Counted from the first letter of the stretch, positions 17,906-28,893 are shown. The stretch is DNA of 64,000 nucleotides from Streptomyces chrestomyceticus JCM 4735 (GCF_003865135.1 NZ_BHZC01000001.1:2666001-2730000), one strand, 5' to 3'. A program made the numbers and translations. The notes: generated by a model from the sequence alone, not told the origin.

Positions 17906-18351
17906 TACTGCGGGGTGTCCTCGTCCTCGTCGCCCGGCTTGCGGTACGGGTCGGCCTCGCCCGCGTACGTGGCGCCCGAGGACGCCTCGCGCACCTTGGC
18001 GTCCGAGGCCCGTGCCTTGTCGAGCAGGTCCTCGATGGTCTTGGCGTTCTCCGGCAGGGCGTCCGCGACGAAGGTCAGGGTCGGCGTGAACTTCACGCCC
18101 GCCGCCTTGCCGACCTCGGAGCGCAGGATGCCCTTGGCGCTCTCCAGCCCGGCGGCCGCGCCGGCCCGCTCCTCGTCGTCGCCGTAGACCGTGTAGAAGA
18201 CCGTCGCCTCCCGCAGGTCACCGGTGACCCGGGTGTCCGTGATGGTCACGTGGCTGCCGAGCCGCGGGTCCTTGATGCCGCGCTGCAGCTTCTGGGCGAC
18301 CACCTCCCGGATGAGGTCCGCCAGCTTCTTCGCCCGCGCATTGTCGGCCAC
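17905..18351 (-). CDS. rbfA: 30S ribosome-binding factor RbfA
   Basis: A 148-residue RbfA, which binds the immature 30S subunit and helps 16S rRNA 5'-end processing. The KH-like core starts at ARAKKLADLIREVV and includes IKDPRLG and the TPTLTFVAD strand; the acidic C-terminal tail is typical of actinobacterial forms. I took the GTG at 18351 because AAGGAG lies at correct spacing; a start at 18417 would overlap the preceding DUF503 gene. It is coupled to truB by a TAATG overlap. Confidence 0.94.
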   Translation of the reverse strand: MADNARAKKLADLIREVVAQKLQRGIKDPRLGSHVTITDTRVTGDLREATVFYTVYGDDEERAGAAAGLESAKGILRSEVGKAAGVKFTPTLTFVADALPENAKTIEDLLDKARASDAKVREASSGATYAGEADPYRKPGDEDEDTPQ

Positions 18352-18406
18352 TGGTCCGTCTCCTTCTGTGTCTTTCACCATGGTGCGTGTGGCGCCGACG
18401 ACCCGC

Positions 18407-18703
18407 TCAGTCGTCATGGTCGCCGTGGACCCGCCGCCGTACCGACAGCAGCTCCACTTCGGGCCGTGCGGCGACCAGGCGCTCGCAGCGGTCCAGTACG
18501 TCTGTGAGGTGCCCCGTGTCCCCGGACACCACCGCGAGTCCGATGGTGGCTCTGCGGTGGAGATTCTGCTCGCCGACCTCCGCCACGCTGACCGCGTACT
18601 TGCGGTGCAGTTCGGCGACGATCGGGCGGACGACGGAGCGCTTCTCCTTCAGCGACCGTACGTCGCCGAGGAGGAGGTCGAAGGACAGCGTCCCTACGTA
18701 CAT
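18407..18703 (-). CDS. DUF503 (YlxP-like) protein
   Basis: A 98-residue protein of the YlxP/DUF503 family, opening MYVGTLSFDLLLGDVRSLKE and containing the NLHRRATIGLAVVSGD block. YlxP-type proteins are encoded between infB and rbfA in many Gram-positives, as here, and are linked to ribosome assembly, but the biochemical role is unclear. The ATG at 18703 has only a weak ribosome site; conserved length supports it. The gap to infB is 130 bases and to rbfA 55. Confidence 0.88.
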   Translation of the reverse strand: MYVGTLSFDLLLGDVRSLKEKRSVVRPIVAELHRKYAVSVAEVGEQNLHRRATIGLAVVSGDTGHLTDVLDRCERLVAARPEVELLSVRRRVHGDHDD

Positions 18704-18833
18704 GCGGTGCGGGTAAGGCCACCCGTGGGGCACTAGATGCCGACTGTACGAACTGTTTGAACCGTACAGGCAACGGCCGGGGCCGATCGACGGAATTTCT
18801 CCCGCCGACCGGCCCCAGTCGGTCACTGCGTGA

Positions 18834-21800
18834 TCAGCCGCGCGGCTTCTCCCGCATCTCGTACGTCGCGATGACGTCGTCGACCTTGATGTCGTTGAAG
18901 TTGCCGAGGTTGATACCGCCCTCGAAGCCTTCGCGGATCTCGGTGACGTCGTCCTTGAAGCGGCGCAGACCCTCGATGTTGAGGTTCTCCGCGACGACCT
19001 TGCCGTCGCGCACCAGGCGAGCCTTGGTGTTGCGCTTGACCTCGCCGGAGCGGATGAGCACACCCGCGATGTTGCCCAGCTTGGACGACTTGAAGACCTC
19101 GCGGATCTCCGCCGTACCGAGCTCGACCTCTTCGTACTCCGGCTTGAGCATGCCCTTGAGGGCCGCCTCGATCTCCTCGATCGCCTGGTAGATGACCGAG
19201 TAGTAGCGGACGTCGACGCCCTCGCGCTCGGCCATCTGCGTCGCGCGGCCTTCGGCGCGGACGTTGAAGCCGATCACGATCGCGTCGGAGCCGGACGCCA
19301 GGTTGATGTCGGACTCCGTGACCGCACCGACGCCGCGGTGCAGGACCCGGATGTCGACCTCTTCGCCGACGTCGAGCTGGAGCAGCGAGGACTCCAGGGC
19401 CTCGACCGAACCGGACGCGTCGCCCTTGATGATGAGGTTGAGCTGCTGGACCTCGCCGGCCTTGAGCACCTTGTCCAGGTCCTCCAGCGACACCCGGCGG
19501 GTGCGCTTGGCGAACGCGGCGTTGCGCTCACGGGCGGCGCGCTTCTCGGCGATCTGGCGGGCCGTGCGGTCCTCGTCGACGACCAGGAAGTTGTCGCCGG
19601 CACCCGGGACGTTGGTCAGACCCAGCACCAGGACGGGGGTCGAGGGACCCGCTTCCTGCACGTTCTGGCCCTTGTCGTCGAGCATCGCCCGGACACGGCC
19701 GTACGCGTCGCCGGCCACCATCGTGTCACCGACGCGCAGCGTGCCGCGCTGGACCAGGACGGTCGCCACGGCGCCGCGGCCACGGTCGAGGTGAGCCTCG
19801 ATCGCGATGCCCTGCGCGTCCTGCTCGGCGTTGGCCCGCAGGTCGAGCGAGGCGTCCGCGGTCAGGACCACGGCCTCCAGCAGCTCCTCGATGTTCAGGC
19901 CCTGGCGGGCGGAGATGTCGACGAACATCGTGTCGCCGCCGTACTCCTCGGCCACCAGGCCGTACTCGGTGAGCTGACCGCGCACCTTGGTCGGGTCCGC
20001 GCCCTCGACGTCGATCTTGTTGACCGCGACCACGATCGGCACGTCGGCCGCCTTGGCGTGGTTCAGCGCCTCGATCGTCTGCGGCATCACACCGTCGTTG
20101 GCCGCCACCACGAGGATCGCGATGTCGGTCGACTTGGCACCACGGGCACGCATGGCGGTGAACGCCTCGTGACCCGGGGTGTCGATGAAGGTGATGCGGC
20201 GCTCTTCGTCGTTGACCTCGGTCGCGACCTGGTAGGCACCGATGTGCTGGGTGATGCCGCCGGCCTCGCCCGCGATGACGTTGGTCTTGCGGATCGCGTC
20301 CAGCAGGCGCGTCTTACCGTGGTCGACGTGACCCATGACGGTCACCACCGGCGGACGCGCGACGAGCATCTCCTCGCCGCCCTCGTTCTCGCCGAAGTCG
20401 ATGTCGAACGACTCCAGGAGCTCGCGGTCCTCCTCCTCCGGGGAGACGATCTCTACGACGTAGTTCATCTCCTCGCCGAGGAGGTGCAGCGTCTCGTCGG
20501 AGACGGACTGCGTCGCGGTGACCATCTCACCCAGGTTCAGCATGACCTGGACGAGCGACGCCGGGTTGGCGTTGATCTTCTCGGCGAAGTCCGTCAGCGA
20601 GGCACCGCGCGACAGGCGAACCGTCGCACCGTTGCCGCGGGGCAGCATGACGCCGCCCACCGACGGGGCCTGCATGGCCTCGTACTCCTGGCGCCTCTGA
20701 CGCTTGGACTTGCGACCGCGGCGCGCGGGGCCGCCGGGACGGCCGAAGGCGCCCTGCGTGCCACCACGGCCACCGGGACCACCCGGACGTCCGCCGAAGC
20801 CGGGACGGCCGCCGAAGCCGCCGCCACCACCGGGACCGCCGCCACCGGGACGACCGGCGAAACCGCCGCCGCCACCCGGACGACCGCCACCGCCGCCACC
20901 GGGACGGCCGGCGAAGCCGCCGCCGCCCGGACGACCGCCGCCACCGGGACGACCGGCGCCACCGGGACCGCGACCGCCGCCACCGGGACCCGGACGCGGG
21001 CCGGCGGCCGGGCTCTTCGGCATCATGCCGGGGTTGGGACGGTTACCGCCGCCGGGACGGGGACCGCCCTGGCCCGCACCCTGCGGACGGGGCATGCCGC
21101 CCGGGGTCGGACGGTTGCCGCCGGGAGCCTGCGGACGGGGACCGCCCTGGCCACCCTGGCCGCCGCCCTGCGGACGCGGGCCGCCGGGGGCACCCTGGCC
21201 GCCGGGACGCGGCGCGCCACCGGGACGGGGGGCCTGCGGACGGGCCATGCCGGTGGAGCCACCGGACGTGAAGGGGTTGTTGCCCGGACGCGGACCGGAC
21301 GGACGGTTGCCGCCGGGACGCGGGGCGCCGCCCTGGCGGTCGCCGCCGGGACGGGGGGCGTTGCCGCGGCCCTGACCACCCTGGCCGCCGCCCTGGCCAC
21401 CCTGCTGCGGGCGGGCCGGACGCGGACCGGGGGTGGCGCCCGGCTTGGGAGCCGGGGCCGACGGCGGGGCCTGGAACTCGGGCTGCGCGGGGGCGGCCGG
21501 AGCGGGCTTGGGCGCCGGGGCCTTGGGGCCCGGCGTGGGACGCGGACCCGGGGCCGGGGCCGACTTCGGGGCCTCGGCGGGAGCCGCCGGGGCCTGGGAC
21601 TGGGGTGCCTCGGGGGCGGCCGGCGCCGGAGCCGCGGGGCCCGGCTTGGGGGCGCCCGGCTTCGGGGCGGCGGGACGTGCCTGCGCCGGGGACGGCGCGG
21701 GCTTCGCGGGCGCGCTCTTGCGCGGCGCCGCGGGCTTGCCGGCGGCACGGCCGTTGCCGTTGCCCGCCTGGAAAGCGTCGGTCAGCTTGCGAACAACCGG

Positions 21801-21920
21801 CGCCTCGATCGTCGAGGACGCCGAACGGACGAATTCACCAAGTTCTTGGAGCTTGGCCATGACGACCTTGCTCTCAACGCCGAACTCCTTGGCGAGTTCG
21901 TATACCCGGACCTTAGCCAC
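18834..21920 (-). CDS. infB: translation initiation factor IF-2
   Basis: A 1028-residue IF-2, the GTPase that delivers initiator tRNA to the 30S subunit and promotes subunit joining. Order: an IF2-N helical domain ([13 protein letters not shown] at the start), a very long Pro/Ala then Gly/Arg/Pro-rich linker (about 60-400), a second IF2-N region (about 410-500), the G domain with GHVDHGKT near residue 530 and NKID, then the C-terminal beta-barrel and initiator-tRNA-binding domains. The GTG start has AAGGAG 4 bases upstream. The linker's Gly/Pro repeats make the DNA look repetitive but are coding. Such length is usual in Streptomyces. Confidence 0.97.
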   Translation of the reverse strand: MAKVRVYELAKEFGVESKVVMAKLQELGEFVRSASSTIEAPVVRKLTDAFQAGNGNGRAAGKPAAPRKSAPAKPAPSPAQARPAAPKPGAPKPGPAAPAPAAPEAPQSQAPAAPAEAPKSAPAPGPRPTPGPKAPAPKPAPAAPAQPEFQAPPSAPAPKPGATPGPRPARPQQGGQGGGQGGQGRGNAPRPGGDRQGGAPRPGGNRPSGPRPGNNPFTSGGSTGMARPQAPRPGGAPRPGGQGAPGGPRPQGGGQGGQGGPRPQAPGGNRPTPGGMPRPQGAGQGGPRPGGGNRPNPGMMPKSPAAGPRPGPGGGGRGPGGAGRPGGGGRPGGGGFAGRPGGGGGGRPGGGGGFAGRPGGGGPGGGGGFGGRPGFGGRPGGPGGRGGTQGAFGRPGGPARRGRKSKRQRRQEYEAMQAPSVGGVMLPRGNGATVRLSRGASLTDFAEKINANPASLVQVMLNLGEMVTATQSVSDETLHLLGEEMNYVVEIVSPEEEDRELLESFDIDFGENEGGEEMLVARPPVVTVMGHVDHGKTRLLDAIRKTNVIAGEAGGITQHIGAYQVATEVNDEERRITFIDTPGHEAFTAMRARGAKSTDIAILVVAANDGVMPQTIEALNHAKAADVPIVVAVNKIDVEGADPTKVRGQLTEYGLVAEEYGGDTMFVDISARQGLNIEELLEAVVLTADASLDLRANAEQDAQGIAIEAHLDRGRGAVATVLVQRGTLRVGDTMVAGDAYGRVRAMLDDKGQNVQEAGPSTPVLVLGLTNVPGAGDNFLVVDEDRTARQIAEKRAARERNAAFAKRTRRVSLEDLDKVLKAGEVQQLNLIIKGDASGSVEALESSLLQLDVGEEVDIRVLHRGVGAVTESDINLASGSDAIVIGFNVRAEGRATQMAEREGVDVRYYSVIYQAIEEIEAALKGMLKPEYEEVELGTAEIREVFKSSKLGNIAGVLIRSGEVKRNTKARLVRDGKVVAENLNIEGLRRFKDDVTEIREGFEGGINLGNFNDIKVDDVIATYEMREKPRG

Positions 21921-22068
21921 TTCGCTCCTTCTAGGTCCGGGTGTCCACCGGACCGTCGCTACTTCATGGGCGTACTCATCGCGTACTCATCGAGTGCTCA
22001 TCGCAATCTCGACCTACTTCCGACTCGCGAGGTACCTGACCGCACGGTTTTCCGTGCGCTGTGCTTTC

Positions 22069-22380
22069 TTACGGTGTTGCCTGATCAACCGGTGCAGCTT
22101 GATCAACATGCGTCCGTTCCACGAACCGGCGCAAGGCCGTCACGTCGAACGGTCCCCGGCCCCGGAAGGCCCGGGGGAAGACCCGGCGGCGGACCGCCAG
22201 ATCGAGACAGACCCGGGTCCGGTGCAGGTAAGCACCCCGGCCGGGCAGCGTACCGCGAGGATCGGGGACACACTCGCCCTCGATCGCCACGATCCGCAAC
22301 AGATCGTCCTTGGCCGCTCGCTCCCGGCACCCCACACAGGTGCGCTCAGGGCATACGCGGGCATGCGTCCGGCCAGACAC
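22069..22380 (-). CDS. YlxR (DUF448) RNA-binding-like protein
   Basis: A 103-residue YlxR family protein between nusA and infB, the usual place. It has the paired cysteines RTCVGCRERA (Cys15, Cys18) and the GRGAYLH motif near residue 48. YlxR proteins are small basic nucleoid- or RNA-associated factors; one bacterial member binds the RNase P RNA. The GTG at 22380 follows GGGGAGG at a rather long spacing. Confidence 0.9.
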   Translation of the reverse strand: MSGRTHARVCPERTCVGCRERAAKDDLLRIVAIEGECVPDPRGTLPGRGAYLHRTRVCLDLAVRRRVFPRAFRGRGPFDVTALRRFVERTHVDQAAPVDQATP

Positions 22381-22548
22381 TGCTTAAGTCTACCTCCCCG
22401 CGCCGACCTCACCCCTACGGGGTAATGCCCGAACGGTCGCTCAAAATTCCGGTGGGCCGCCACCGATTTTCCGGCTGCGGCCGCACCCCGGTCCGTCCCG
22501 GACCGCCGCCGGGCGCGGGGACCACCCGCGCCCGGCGGCGGTCCGGGA

Positions 22549-23541
22549 TCACTCCTGGCCCGCGCCCTGGTCGGTGTCCGGGCGGATGTCGATGCGCCAG
22601 CCGGTGAGGCGGGCGGCGAGCCGGGCGTTCTGCCCTTCCTTGCCGATGGCCAGCGACAACTGGTAGTCGGGCACGGTCACCCGGGCGGACCGGGCCGCGA
22701 GGTCGACCACCTCGACCTTGCTGACCCGCGCGGGCGACAGCGCGTGCGCCACCAGCTCGGCCGGGTCGTCCGACCAGTCGACGATGTCGATCTTCTCGCC
22801 GTGCAGCTCGGCCATGACCGCGCGCACCCGGCCGCCCATCGGGCCGATGCAGGCGCCCTTGGCGTTCAGCCCGGAGCGGGTGGACCGTACGGCGATCTTG
22901 GTGCGGTGACCCGCCTCACGCGCGATGGCGGAGATCTCCACCGAACCGTCGGCGATCTCCGGCACCTCCATGGCGAAGAGCTTCTTCACCAGGTTGGGGT
23001 GGGTGCGGGAGAGCGTCACGGACGGGCCGCGCACACCCTTGACCACCCGGACGACGTACGAGCGCAGCCGGGTGCCGTGCGCGTACTCCTCGCCGGGGAC
23101 CTGCTCCTGCGCCGGCAGGATGGCCTCCAGCTTGCCGATGTCGACCAGGACGTTCTTCGGGTCCCGGCCCTGCTGGACGACGCCCATCACGACGTCGCCC
23201 TCCCGTCCGGCGTACTCGCCGAAGGTGATCTCCTCCTCGGCGTCCCGCAGCCGCTGGAGGATGACCTGCTTGGCGGTGGTCGCCGCGATCCGGCCGAAGC
23301 CGGACGGGGTGTCGTCGAACTCACGCGGCTCGGCGCCCTCTTCGAGGTCGGCCGGGTCCTCCTTGGCCCACACCGTCACATGTCCGGTGTTGCGGTCCAG
23401 CTCCACCCGCGCGTGGCGGCGGCTTCCCTCGGTGCGGTGGTACGCGATGAGGAGGGCCGACTCGATGGCCGCGACCAGCAGGTCGAACGAGATCTCCTTC
23501 TCCCGTACCAAACCCCGCAGGGCACTCATGTCGATGTCCAC
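22549..23541 (-). CDS. nusA: transcription termination/antitermination protein NusA
   Basis: A 330-residue NusA that binds RNA polymerase and nascent RNA to control pausing, termination and antitermination. It has the N-terminal RNAP-binding domain ([17 protein letters not shown]), an S1 domain (about 135-200) and two KH domains, with IGPMGGRVR and [14 protein letters not shown] as GXXG-type loops. It lacks the acidic repeats found in enterobacterial NusA. The GTG at 23541 follows the AGGAGGAGG that lies inside the end of rimP, 2 bases past its stop; an ATG four codons later is the alternative. Confidence 0.96.
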   Translation of the reverse strand: MDIDMSALRGLVREKEISFDLLVAAIESALLIAYHRTEGSRRHARVELDRNTGHVTVWAKEDPADLEEGAEPREFDDTPSGFGRIAATTAKQVILQRLRDAEEEITFGEYAGREGDVVMGVVQQGRDPKNVLVDIGKLEAILPAQEQVPGEEYAHGTRLRSYVVRVVKGVRGPSVTLSRTHPNLVKKLFAMEVPEIADGSVEISAIAREAGHRTKIAVRSTRSGLNAKGACIGPMGGRVRAVMAELHGEKIDIVDWSDDPAELVAHALSPARVSKVEVVDLAARSARVTVPDYQLSLAIGKEGQNARLAARLTGWRIDIRPDTDQGAGQE

Positions 23542-23543
23542 GG

Positions 23544-24077
23544 CTACGCCTCCTCCTGGCTCTCGTCGTTCTGCTCGGCGCGGTCGTCGCGCCCCTGGTC
23601 CTGCTTGCGGTTGAACTCGATCTCCACGCGCGCCTTGGCGATCTCGGCGAAGGCGACCCGGCGGGCGGTGGGCTTGCGCCCCTTCACACCCGGTACCTCG
23701 AGGTCCAGACCCTCGTCGTCCATGGCGGTGATGCGCGCCACCAGTTCGCCGCCCTCGTGGAGTTGGGCCTTGACGAGGCGGCCGACGGCGCGGCGGTAGT
23801 GCCGCGGCTCGGTCAGCGGGCGGTCGGCTCCGGGGGAGGTGACCTCCAGCGTGTACGGGGCGCCGCCCATCACGTCGGAGTCGTCGAGTGCCTGCGACGC
23901 CTCGCGGCTCAGCTCGGCACACTCGTCGAGCTGTACGCCGTCGTCGGAGTCGACCACGATCCTCAGCACACGCCGCTTTCCGGCCGGTGTCACCTCGATC
24001 TCTTCCAGATCCAGGTCTCGCGCGGCGACGAGCGGTTCAAGCAGTCCGCGCAGCCTCTCGCTCTGGGTGGTGCTCAT
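23544..24077 (-). CDS. rimP: ribosome maturation factor RimP
   Basis: A 177-residue RimP, needed for 30S maturation, with the [17 protein letters not shown] block of the family near residues 72-88 and an extended charged C-terminal tail ([12 protein letters not shown]). It is first gene of the nusA-infB operon. GAGGAG precedes ATG 24077. A TTGACC hexamer at 24132-24127 on the minus strand could be the operon -35 box, but no good -10 follows. Confidence 0.93.
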   Translation of the reverse strand: MSTTQSERLRGLLEPLVAARDLDLEEIEVTPAGKRRVLRIVVDSDDGVQLDECAELSREASQALDDSDVMGGAPYTLEVTSPGADRPLTEPRHYRRAVGRLVKAQLHEGGELVARITAMDDEGLDLEVPGVKGRKPTARRVAFAEIAKARVEIEFNRKQDQGRDDRAEQNDESQEEA

Positions 24078-24195
24078 CCGGGTGACTCCTCGGCCGCGTG
24101 TGCTGTTGTGGGAAGGTCGCGTGTCGGGTCAAAGCCTAGCTGTTCCGGCGGGGTACTGACGATTCGGTGGCCGGTCACGGATACGCTCGCCTGCG

Positions 24196-24807
24196 GTGAT
24201 CACTACGGCCGCCCCCTCTGAAGACCCCGGGAAGTCACACGTGCACAACGTCGCGCTCACGCGCAGGAGGACCTTGCTGGCCGGTTCCGTGCTCGGCGGG
24301 ACGGCCCTGCTGCTCACCGGCTGCTCGGACGGTTCCGGTCCGCGTGACGGCCGGAAGGACGCGGACGCGGCGGCGGACACGCGGCTGCGCGCGCAGGCCG
24401 CGCGGGACAGCTCCGCGCTGCTCGCCCGGTACGACGCGACGCTCGCCGCCCACCCCGGGCTCGGCGAGCGGCTGCGGCCGCTGCGCGCCGAAGTGGCGCG
24501 GCACGCGGCGGCGTTCGGGGCCTCCCCCGCGCCCGCCGCGTCCGGCGTCCCGTCCGCCCGGCCGCGTACGGGCGCCTCGGCCGCCGCGGCTCCGTCCGCC
24601 TCCTCGGCCGCCCCGTCCGCCCCCGCCGTCCCGCCCGACGAGAAGCAGGCGCGTACGGACCTGGCGGCGGCGGAACGCCGTACCGCGGACGCCCGCGCCA
24701 CGGCCCTGGTGAGCGCGGCGCCGGAGCTGGCCAGGCTGCTGGCGTCGGTCGCGGCGGCGGGCGCGGCGCACGCGTATCTGCTCACGCTCACGGAGGACGG
24801 CACGTGA
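24196..24807 (+). CDS. putative Tat-type lipoprotein
   Basis: A 203-residue exported protein. TRRRTLLAGSVLGGTALLLTGC is a Tat-like lipoprotein signal with the lipobox cysteine near residue 43. The mature part is Ala-rich, with predicted helices around a Ser/Pro/Ala-rich stretch of about 40 residues. No known domain is recognised. The start could be GTG 24196, with no ribosome site but a TACGCT -10-like hexamer 9 bases upstream (leaderless), or GTG 24241, which gives a shorter signal peptide. It precedes the DUF4439 gene by 73 bases and they are probably cotranscribed. Confidence 0.7.
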   Translation: MITTAAPSEDPGKSHVHNVALTRRRTLLAGSVLGGTALLLTGCSDGSGPRDGRKDADAAADTRLRAQAARDSSALLARYDATLAAHPGLGERLRPLRAEVARHAAAFGASPAPAASGVPSARPRTGASAAAAPSASSAAPSAPAVPPDEKQARTDLAAAERRTADARATALVSAAPELARLLASVAAAGAAHAYLLTLTEDGT

Positions 24808-24880
24808 GGAACGCCGCAGCGGCGGCCGCACGCACGACGGGACAGCGGCCGGGCCGGAGCCCGGTCACGGAAGGGGCACG

Positions 24881-25411
24881 ATGCTGACATCCACGGCGGC
24901 GCGTACGGACGCGGCGGAGGGCGACGCGCGCGGCGCCGAGCTGCGGGCGCTCCAGGCCGCGCTGGCGGCCGAGCACGCGGCCGTCTACGGCTACGGCGTG
25001 GTCGGCGGCCGGATCGGCGACGACCGGCGCAAGGAGGCGCGCGAGGGCTACGACGCGCACCGCGCGCGCCGGGACGAGCTGCGGCGCGGCGTACGGGACC
25101 TGGGCGGTACCCCGCGGGCCGCCGCGGCCGCCTACGCGCTGCCGTTCCCGGTGCCGGACGCGGCGGCCGCCGTCCGGCTGGCCGCGGAGCTGGAGGACCG
25201 GGTGGCGGCCGTGTACGCGGATCTCGTACGGGACGGTGCCGGGGCGCGGCGCCGGGACGCGGCCGGGGCGCTGCGGGAGGCCGCGGTGCGTGCGGTGCGC
25301 TGGCGCGGCAGCGGCGTAGCCTTCCCTGGGCTCGCGGAACGGGCCGGCGGCGGCAGCCCGACCGGCACCCCGTCCGGCCCGGCGCCCGGCGCCGCCGCGG
25401 ACCGGCACTGA
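24881..25411 (+). CDS. DUF4439 ferritin-like domain protein
   Basis: A 176-residue, Ala-rich, all-helical protein. The blocks LQAALAAEHAAVYGYGVVGG and LAAELEDRVAAVYADLVRD resemble the two helix pairs of the ferritin-like DUF4439 family, with Glu and His residues where a metal site could be. No signal peptide. GGAAGGGGC precedes the ATG. Related genes commonly lie beside rimP in Streptomyces. Function is unknown; a partner role with the upstream lipoprotein is inferred from adjacency. Confidence 0.72.
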   Translation: MLTSTAARTDAAEGDARGAELRALQAALAAEHAAVYGYGVVGGRIGDDRRKEAREGYDAHRARRDELRRGVRDLGGTPRAAAAAYALPFPVPDAAAAVRLAAELEDRVAAVYADLVRDGAGARRRDAAGALREAAVRAVRWRGSGVAFPGLAERAGGGSPTGTPSGPAPGAAADRH

Positions 25412-25465
25412 CGGCCGCCCGCACCGGGAGGTCACCGAACGTCCACCGAAAGGGACAGCACAGGC

Positions 25466-26382
25466 ATGGCTACGGCACCCATCGAACCGCCGCGACGGCT
25501 GGTGAGCGCGCTCGGCGGCGATCCGGACGGCCCGGCCGGTGCCTGGCTGGAAGCGCTGCCCGACCTGGTGCGACAGCGCCTCGACGCCTGGGAGTTGACG
25601 CCGGAGCGGGTGCACGAGCCGGGTGGCCGCAGCAGCCTGCTCGTGTACGTGCGGCAGGCCGACGGCACACCGGCCGCGCTGAAGTTCCCGGCTCCCGGCC
25701 GTGCGCCGGCGCACGAGGGCGTGGCGCTGGCGCAGTGGGACGGCTGGGGCGCGGCACGGCTGCTGCGCGCCGACGCGGACAGCGGTGCGCTGCTCCTGGA
25801 GCGTTTGCAGGGCGCGGTGTCCCTGCGCTCACTGCCGGAGGCCAAGGCGCTGCTGGAGGCGGCCGGCACGGTACGGCGGCTGTGGGTGTCCCCGGCCGAC
25901 GGGCACCCCTTCGCGTCCCTGGCGGGCCGTACGGAGGAGGCCGTCGACGAGCTGCGCGCCCTCGGGGCGGCGACCCCGGCCGCGGGGCCGCTGCTGGACG
26001 AGACGCTGGAGCTGCGCCGCGCGCTGCCGGCCGACGCCCCGAGGACGTCCTGTTGCACGGCGCGTTCCGGCAGGGCAAGGTGCTGGCCGGGGAACGGGCG
26101 CCGTGGCTGGCGGTCGGCCCGTCGCCGGTGGTCGGCGAGCGGGCGTACGACCTGGCCTGGCTGGTGCTGGACCGCTTCGAGGACCTGGCGGCCGGCTCCG
26201 GGGCGGCCTCTGCGGCCCGGCGCCGGGTGGCCAAGCTGGCGGACTCCCTGGACGTGGACCGGGACCGGCTGCGCAGTTGGACGCTGTACCGGGCGGTGGA
26301 CTCGGGCGTGCGCGAGATGACGACGACGGGCGGCGACGTGCAGCGCGGTGAGCTGCTGCTGGAGTTCGCCACCTGGCTGTAG
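25466..26382 (+). pseudogene. aminoglycoside-phosphotransferase-like protein, frameshifted and catalytically degenerate
   Basis: Two frames together encode about 305 residues of an aminoglycoside/hydroxyurea-kinase-like fold: frame one from ATG 25466 to near 26040 (…LPADAP), then EDVLLHGAFRQGKVLAG onward to TAG 26382. Joining them needs one extra base around 26036-26041, inside GCCCCGAG. The kinase loop expected as HGDxxxxN reads HGAFRQGKV and the expected metal-binding Asp block reads VGPSPVVGERAYD, so the catalytic Asp and Asn are missing even in the joined protein. It may therefore be a non-catalytic member; I recall similar HGxFRQGKV sequences in other Streptomyces, so the lost catalysis is probably older than the frameshift. 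A 25-base-pair terminator follows. Confidence 0.72.
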
Positions 26383-26402
26383 GGGCGGCCCGGCCGTAGA
26401 GA

Positions 26403-26456
26403 CGGCCCAGGGGCCGGGCGGGACCGGGAGGCCGGTCCCGCCCGGCCCCTGGGCCG
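26403..26456. terminator. 25-bp perfect bidirectional terminator
   Basis: Arms 26403-26427 and 26432-26456 are fully complementary over 25 bases with a 4-base loop. It stands between the convergent kinase-like gene and proS and begins 7 bases before the proS stop side. Confidence 0.9.
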
Positions 26457-26463
26457 CTGTCCG

Positions 26464-28164
26464 TCAGGCGCTCAGCCGGGCGACGGCCTCCTCGACCGTC
26501 AGCTCCTCGCGCTCGCCCGTACGGCGGTCCTTCAGCTCGACCACGCCCTCGGCGGCGCGGCGGCCCGCGACCAGGATCTTCGGGATGCCCAGCAGCTCGG
26601 CGTCGGTGAACTTCACGCCCGGCGAGACGCCCGCCCGGTCGTCCACCAGGACGCGCAGGCCCGCGGCGCCCAGCTTGTCGCCGACCTCCAGGGCCAGCTC
26701 GGTCTGCTTGGCCTTGCCCGCGGCGACCACGTGCACGTCGGCCGGGGCGATCTCGCGCGGCCAGCACAGGCCCGACTCGTCGAAGGTCTGCTCGGCGAGG
26801 GCCGCGACGGCGCGCGAGACGCCGATGCCGTACGAGCCCATCGTGACGCGCGCGGGCTTGCCGTTCTGGCCGAGCACGTCGAGCTGGAAGGCGTCCGCGT
26901 ACTTGCGGCCGAGCTGGAAGATGTGGCCGATCTCGATCGCGCGGTCGATGCGCAGGCCCGCGCCGCAGCTCGGGCAGGGGTCGCCCGGCTCGACCACGAC
27001 GACGTCCAGGTACTCGTCGACCTCGAAGTCACGGCCCGCGACGACGTTGCGCGCGTGCTTGCCGTCCTTGTTGGCGCCGGTGATCCAGGCGGTGCCGGGG
27101 GCGACCCGCGGGTCGGCGAGGTACTTGAAGGACTTGCCGGCCAGGCCCTGCGGGCCGACGTAGCCGCGGACCAGGTCGTCGCGGCCGGTGAAGTCCTCGG
27201 CGGTGACCAGCTCGACCGTGGCCGGGGCCAGGTGCTCGCCGAGCTTGCCGAGGTCCACCTCGCGGTCGCCGGGCACGCCCACCGCGACGATCTCGCCGTC
27301 GACCTTGACCAGCAGGTTCTTCAGCGTGGCGGAGGCCGGGACGCCCAGGTGCTCGGCCAGCGTCTCGATGGTCGGGGTGTCGGGGGTGTCCAGCTCCTCG
27401 ACGGGGCCGTGCCCGCTGCCGTCCACCGCCGGGACGGTGACCGTGACGGCCTCGGTGTTGGCCGCGTAGTCGCAGGCCGGGCAGTCCACGAAGGTGTCCT
27501 CGCCGGCCGCGGCGGGGGCCAGGAACTCCTCGGAGGCGGAGCCGCCCATGGCGCCGGAGACGGCGGAGACGATGCGGTAGTCCAGGCCCAGCCGCTGGAA
27601 GATCTTCTGGTACGCCTCGCGGTGCAGGCGGTACGACTCCTCCAGGCCCTCGTCGGTGGTGTCGAAGCTGTACGAGTCCTTCATCTGGAACTCGCGGCCG
27701 CGCAGCACGCCGGAGCGCGGGCGGGCCTCGTCGCGGTACTTGGTCTGGATCTGGTACAGCATCACCGGCAGGTCCTTGTAGGACGTGCACTGGTCCTTGA
27801 CCATGAGGGTGAAGATCTCCTCATGGGTCGGCCCGAGCAGGTAGTCCGCGCCCTTGCGGTCCTTGAGCCGGAACAACTGGTCGCCGTACTCCTCCCAGCG
27901 GCCGGTGGCCTCGTACGGCTCCTTGGGCAGCAGGGCCGGCAGCAGCACCTCCTGCGCGCCGATCGCGTCCATCTCCTCGCGGATGACGCGCGAGACGTTC
28001 TCCAGCACCTTCTTGCCCAGCGGCAGCCAGGTCCAGATGCCGGCGGCGGTGCGGCGGACGTAGCCGGCGCGCACGAGCAGCTTGTGGCTGGCGGTCTCGG
28101 CGTCGGCCGGGTCGTCGCGCAGCGTCTTGATCATCAACCGGGACATGCGCTGGACCTGGGCCAT
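26464..28164 (-). CDS. proS: proline--tRNA ligase
   Basis: A 566-residue class II prolyl-tRNA synthetase of the long bacterial type. Motif 1 lies in the first 100 residues, motif 2 around [20 protein letters not shown], and motif 3 at [11 protein letters not shown]; an inserted YbaK-like editing domain lies at about 220-385, and the anticodon-binding domain closes the protein. It charges tRNA-Pro in the cytoplasm. ATG 28164 has GCAGGAG at correct spacing. It appears to be a single gene with its own terminator; no T-box leader was seen. Confidence 0.97.
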   Translation of the reverse strand: MAQVQRMSRLMIKTLRDDPADAETASHKLLVRAGYVRRTAAGIWTWLPLGKKVLENVSRVIREEMDAIGAQEVLLPALLPKEPYEATGRWEEYGDQLFRLKDRKGADYLLGPTHEEIFTLMVKDQCTSYKDLPVMLYQIQTKYRDEARPRSGVLRGREFQMKDSYSFDTTDEGLEESYRLHREAYQKIFQRLGLDYRIVSAVSGAMGGSASEEFLAPAAAGEDTFVDCPACDYAANTEAVTVTVPAVDGSGHGPVEELDTPDTPTIETLAEHLGVPASATLKNLLVKVDGEIVAVGVPGDREVDLGKLGEHLAPATVELVTAEDFTGRDDLVRGYVGPQGLAGKSFKYLADPRVAPGTAWITGANKDGKHARNVVAGRDFEVDEYLDVVVVEPGDPCPSCGAGLRIDRAIEIGHIFQLGRKYADAFQLDVLGQNGKPARVTMGSYGIGVSRAVAALAEQTFDESGLCWPREIAPADVHVVAAGKAKQTELALEVGDKLGAAGLRVLVDDRAGVSPGVKFTDAELLGIPKILVAGRRAAEGVVELKDRRTGEREELTVEEAVARLSA

Positions 28165-28283
28165 GGTGATTCTCCTGCGTAAGAAAGGTGACTTCCGCGA
28201 GGTTATCCGGAGGGACACGCCCCACGGAAATGGGATCCGCGCCGCGGCCGCCCCGTATACGCCCCGTGCCCGGTCCCGCCCGG

Positions 28284-28817
28284 TCAGCGTTTGAGCGGCA
28301 GGGGCGCGCCCATCACCGCGTACGGCAGCGGGGCGCTCGGGAACAGCACCCGGCGGGCCAGGTCCTGGTAACCCAGGGAGCGGTACAGGCCGCGGGCGGG
28401 GCTGTCGGTGTCGATGGCGGACAGGATGCTCCGGGGTTCGGCCGCCTCGTCGGTGATGCGGGTGATCAGTTCGCGGCCGATCCGCCGGTTCTGGAAGGCG
28501 GGCAGCACATGCAGCTCGGTGATCACGAAGGAGTCGTCGAGCCAGTGGTCCCGGTCCTGGTGGCGCAGGTACGGCTCGACGACCGTGGACCACCAGTGCG
28601 TACGGCTGTTGGGCATCCCGTAGACGAAGCCGACCAGCCGCCCGCCGGGCGTGGTGGCGCCGAGGGCGCGGGCCCCGGGGCTGGTCAGATGCCGCAGGAC
28701 GATGTGGCGGCGGACGCCGATCTCGTCGTCCGTCAGTCCGAACGCCAGTGCCTGCACGGCGAGCGCGTCGTCCACACGGACGGCGAGATCCAGGGGGCCG
28801 ACCGCGACGTCATCCAT
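28284..28817 (-). CDS. GNAT family N-acetyltransferase
   Basis: A 177-residue GNAT-like protein. The acetyl-CoA loop region reads [19 protein letters not shown] (Q/RxxGxG/A variant), followed by the [11 protein letters not shown] block typical of the last strands. Substrate unknown. ATG 28817 lacks a ribosome site but has TACGCT seven bases upstream, so leaderless translation is possible; an upstream GTG at 28838 is an alternative. It stands between proS and a second, unrelated GNAT gene. Confidence 0.8.
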   Translation of the reverse strand: MDDVAVGPLDLAVRVDDALAVQALAFGLTDDEIGVRRHIVLRHLTSPGARALGATTPGGRLVGFVYGMPNSRTHWWSTVVEPYLRHQDRDHWLDDSFVITELHVLPAFQNRRIGRELITRITDEAAEPRSILSAIDTDSPARGLYRSLGYQDLARRVLFPSAPLPYAVMGAPLPLKR

Positions 28818-28893
28818 GGTCGGGAGCGTACAAGGCACCGGGCCGTAAGACGATCGGCCGACGGGCCCGGAGCGGGCGGCGGGGCGCCGGTGG

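Noticed and set aside
20700..21420. Dense repeats that might be a CRISPR or tandem-repeat array
   Set aside because: They encode the Gly/Pro/Arg linker of IF-2 in frame, without equal repeats and unique spacers.
28165..28283. A T-box riboswitch leader for proS
   Set aside because: The 5' region is short, with a plain ribosome site; no specifier loop or T-box sequence was seen.
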